From: Lethocerus indicus
Lineage: Eukaryota; Arthropoda; Insecta; Hemiptera; Belostomatidae
Length of the DNA: 64,000 bases
NCBI GenBank assembly: GCA_019843655.1
Contig: JACDQD010000103.1
Location: forward strand, 6,138,001 to 6,202,000
Direction: 5' to 3'
In this document: positions 61,101 through 64,000 of the stretch, in pieces
Numbering within the stretch: the first letter of the stretch is position 1
How the letters are laid out: every line of letters starts with the position of its first letter
Notes under the pieces: model-generated
What the model was told of the DNA's origin: nothing
Seen by the model: the letters and a program-made list of their open reading frames with translations, nothing else
Databases searched by the model: none
Translations under genes and position numbers: made by a program

Positions 61101-62860
61101 TATCAAGAGATGATGAGTACATATTAAAAAGTTGAAAATGTTCAAGAGCTAGTAGGAAATATCACAAAAATGCACAATTTCCAATAACCCATGAACATTC
61201 ACGAGGGAACCAATTTTACAACCAACAGCTGATTCTGAAACGCAGAATGAAATGTCGAATCAGTACCAACTGATGACTCAGATTCAAGCATAATGGAACA
61301 GAACAAGCACGAAGGTGTGAGTTTACAATCCTTAACGTTAGTTTTTTTAACATTTCAGGCCAATCAGGTAACCGTCCGAATATGATAAAAACCTGGGCAT
61401 AGTAAATTTACTGGTAAGGTATTTATAGTAATCTCTTATTCTTCAAAGGTACCTCAGGGGCCTTGTACTTATAATAAAATGAAGAAGTATAAAGTAAATA
61501 TGTAATTGTATCAAATCCTTAATTTAAATAAAATATTCCACATATATTATTAAAAAGTTCATAAAAATAACTGCATTTATTTAAAAGAAAAAAAAATGTT
61601 CCTTATAGACACCTGAAAAGGAAGTGAGCATGTAATTTAAACATACAAGAAAAATAAATTTAAAAAAAGGGGGAATCTAATGGGGTTCTCCTCCATTACG
61701 CTTTGTTATTAGTGCTAATTTAGCATAACTTTCATTGATTGTATTGTACTGTTGTGACAAGTAAAAAAAGTTAAAAAACTATTAAAACAAACTTTATAAA
61801 TACCTCGGCTGGTATCAGAGTCTACAGAATGCCTAGATCCTGACATGAGGTTATAACTCCTCCCATTTTCAGGATCTTTGATTTGCCTCAACTGCCTCCT
61901 TTTAGTCCTCACAGGCGTCGGAGAACATTTCGTGTTGCTTTTAATGTTTGAACTATCGTCACTCGTCCCATTGTCCATAGCATCATCTTCTAGTTCCACT
62001 TTGATATCCACATCACAGTTTGTTTTCACTTTGTTGGCCATCCTGGGCGAGTTGTTGGCTGAGGAATCGGTGTTTTCATTATAACTGGATCTGGATAATC
62101 TGTGTTTGTTCTTGGCAACTGTGGAGCTGTTCCTCTGTTCGCTATCAATTATCCTCGAAGACCTCCTGTACGGTTTGTCCTCACTGTTGTTGAGCGAACT
62201 GAAAGATTTCTCCTTGAGTGCTATCGCACTCTGGAGGACGGACTCATGGGTCAGCTCTTTGGACATTCGTCTCGAAGAACGTTTCAGTCCCATATCTTGT
62301 TCCACTCGTTCAGCTCTGTTGCGTAAGGACCTCCTTCTCCTGCGTTCAACAGTTTCTTCGGGGCAAGTGAATTCAGACAGGGATTTAGATTTCACATTTT
62401 CTTTGGCTATCCTGCCTGTTCTTTTCCGGTAGTTTATGCCCGCTTCTCTATCATCCTCACTGGTCCTTAGTGTCAACACAATTCTGGGCTTACCTGCAAC
62501 TTTTGTAGGTATCACTTCCTCTTCCGTATCATCCACAACATCACTACTGTTGGCGTTGTTAAAGGACAAACTGTCCTTATCGCTCCCTTTGGATTCCTCG
62601 TCTGTTTTCTCAGGGAGAAAACCATTGCCCAATTTGGTTGGTTTTGTGGTTTCCTCCTCATCGTTGTCCGATTCATGATCAGGTTGCGGTTCAACTTCTT
62701 TTTTCGCCCTTCCCTTCTTGCCACCGGCCGTTGTCCTGTTGAATTCACTCTTCATTTCACACAGTATTTTTTTGATCAGAATGCTGTCCACTTTTTCGTT
62801 GTCGCTGTTCGTAGAACCTCCCGCATCAAAATCTCCCATATCATCTTCCATCTCATCCAT
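52105..62860 (-). CDS. EHMT: EHMT / G9a-type histone H3K9 methyltransferase, 1,183 aa, 17 coding exons
   Basis: Nuclear SET-domain enzyme that methylates H3 lysine 9. Exons in order: 62860-61804, 60643-60551, 60393-60302, 59379-59122, 58906-58731, 58600-58394, 57828-57761, 57351-57122, 56906-56734, 56478-56320, 56180-55974, 55576-55432, 55342-55231, 54957-54786, 54696-54618, 54117-53942, 52252-52105. Phases all match and the sum is 1,184 codons. Residues 1-414 are an acidic/basic low-complexity region with nuclear-localisation-like runs, an RIVLTLR segment and a sumoylation-like IKVE site. Residues 415-560 are the cysteine-rich region. About 629-900 are ankyrin repeats. About 905-1010 is pre-SET ([12 protein letters not shown]). 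About 1015-1140 is SET, with [20 protein letters not shown] and ELGFDYG. Post-SET is CKCSADTC. The length is close to human EHMT2. All catalytic motifs are intact. Confidence 0.96.
57438..57458. repeat. (GT)n microsatellite in EHMT intron 7
   Basis: A short GT run followed by TATATA between ankyrin exons. Confidence 0.85.
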
Positions 62861-62900
62861 CGTTGTTCGGTCCGTCACGAGCGCTGAAAATTCGTGCCAT
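62853..62900 (-). other. Upstream ORF overlapping the EHMT start codon
   Basis: ATG at 62,900-62,898 opens a 15-codon frame that ends in TGA. The stop overlaps the second codon region of the main EHMT frame (ATG at 62,860). It exists only if the transcript starts upstream of 62,900 and the ttttcag at 62,882-62,888 is not used as a splice acceptor. Confidence 0.45.
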
Positions 62901-64000
62901 CGTTAGCGACCCCATATTAGCGTTAATTATGCGCTATAAAACTATCGATTCAGGAAGAGGAAGGAGTCCAACTTAGGTTAGGTCCAATAAATAATCGGCT
63001 CTCGAAATAGCTTCCGCGGGCGTATTTCTCGGTGCCGATACCATTATCGCGTGGACGGCAGCCGCCTCTCGACACTTTAGATTATTGCGGAGAGATAAAA
63101 AAGATAAATCCGGCGATAATGTATAAAGGACTAACGTCGGTACCGGTTAAGGATGCCTAAGGAGAAAACATAACCTATAAACCACTTCTTGGGGGTACAC
63201 TTCGAGTTCGCCCCAACGGCCCCGATAGGTACCGATAATCACAAGGCCCAGAAACGACCGTCGGCGAAAAAATAATGTCCTCGACTCACCTTAAAGGGAG
63301 AGACCATGTCAAAACTTCACTTCCACTTATTGGCGACCACTTTCTGAAGAGGGCGAAGCCACCCGAAGAAGCTTAAGAACCAGTAATGAAATGGGGCTCC
63401 TATGGCGGAGATCTGTCGGCTCAAGTCACTCTCTCCCCTTTCATTTAACTCGCAATTTTGATTGACTCCTCGCAGCAGACGTTCTCAGTTGACTGGGAAA
63501 AATTATTACGGTTAAAAGGACCCGTCCCGAGTAAACGCGCGGATCATTTAAGATACCCGGTCCTATTTTATTTACGGACGACACGATATATAAACAAATT
63601 GATTACTCCATTACTACTGATCAAAAAAGTCAAATCTTTTTCCGTTCCCTCTTTTTACGACCAGAAAACATTTTCCGCTTGTGATCCTTTGTATAATTTC
63701 TTTTTCATTAAATAGGGCCTTTAATATTGTTAAAATAGATTAAATTTCTTGAATGTTGGCCAAATCTGAAGCTTATTAAAAATAAATCTTAAAGCCTCAC
63801 CCATATTAGTTGTTTCAAAGAACCATTAGTATTAATATTAAAATATTATTACAACTGCCTTTACATCTTAAAACTGAATAGTGCAATAATCATGGTTCTT
63901 ATGATCCTTCATCCTTACTTTTGTATATAGAGCTCAGAATTATGCTCTGTATACCTTTGAACTTCATTTAATTTATGAAATTGGTATCTTCAATAGGAAT
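62901..64000. other. EHMT 5' flank / promoter region
   Basis: GC-richer than the gene body. It has no TATA box in the expected place, and an ATCGAT-containing motif at about 62,944. This fits a housekeeping-type promoter. No further gene is recognised to the window edge; the open frame at 63,458-63,715 has no recognisable domain. Confidence 0.5.

Noticed and set aside
61200..61330. Possible extra EHMT exon in the first large intron
   Set aside because: No splice pair preserving the frame was found, and exon 1 (phase 1) joins exon 2 correctly without it.
62102..62432. Plus-strand open frames opposite EHMT exon 1
   Set aside because: Antisense shadows of the Ser/Arg-rich EHMT N-terminus.
62878..62880. 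GTG as EHMT start
   Set aside because: The ATG six codons downstream (62,860) is in frame and begins the acidic N-terminus; a non-ATG start is not needed.
1..64000. CRISPR arrays, operons or bacterial contamination
   Set aside because: Introns, polyadenylation signals and animal-specific proteins show a eukaryotic chromosome; no regular spacer repeats were seen.

Overview
The window is genomic DNA from an insect. The evidence is spliceosomal introns with GT-AG ends, an amyloid-precursor-like protein without a Kunitz domain, a G9a/EHMT histone methyltransferase, and five classical odorant-binding protein (OBP) genes of the insect PBP/GOBP family. I cannot assign an order from the sequence alone.

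Layout. 1-22,624 has no recognisable coding exon. It holds simple repeats, fragments of dispersed repeats and one Penelope-like remnant, and is probably intergenic DNA and/or the first intron of Appl. 22,625-28,943 (+) carries eleven coding exons of Appl, from the start of E1 to the cytoplasmic NPxY tail; the signal-peptide exon is missing. A long 3' UTR follows to about 30.6 or 31.2 kb. 31,507-49,472 is an array of five OBP genes: A, B and C on the minus strand, then D and E on the plus strand. Each has seven coding exons with nearly the same exon lengths, and exon 4 is always 36 nt. D and E are close tandem duplicates. Decayed transposable-element sequence lies between the OBP genes, including Ty3/Gypsy integrase and reverse-transcriptase remnants. 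52,105-62,860 (-) is a full-length 17-exon EHMT gene: acidic/basic N-terminus, cysteine-rich region, ankyrin repeats, pre-SET, SET and post-SET. All phases close to a 1,183-residue protein. Its start region and upstream DNA fill the rest of the window.

How the parts relate. The three gene types share no pathway. APPL is a neuronal membrane protein, the OBPs are secreted carriers for small hydrophobic ligands, and EHMT is a nuclear H3K9 methyltransferase. The biology of note is the OBP array itself: two orientation blocks, two promoter styles, a young D/E duplication and changes in cysteine count. Also notable are several repeat families that recur across the window, including a 134-bp inverted-repeat element whose arms contain a hammerhead-ribozyme-like core. 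I found no RNA gene, CRISPR array or intact transposase or reverse-transcriptase gene.
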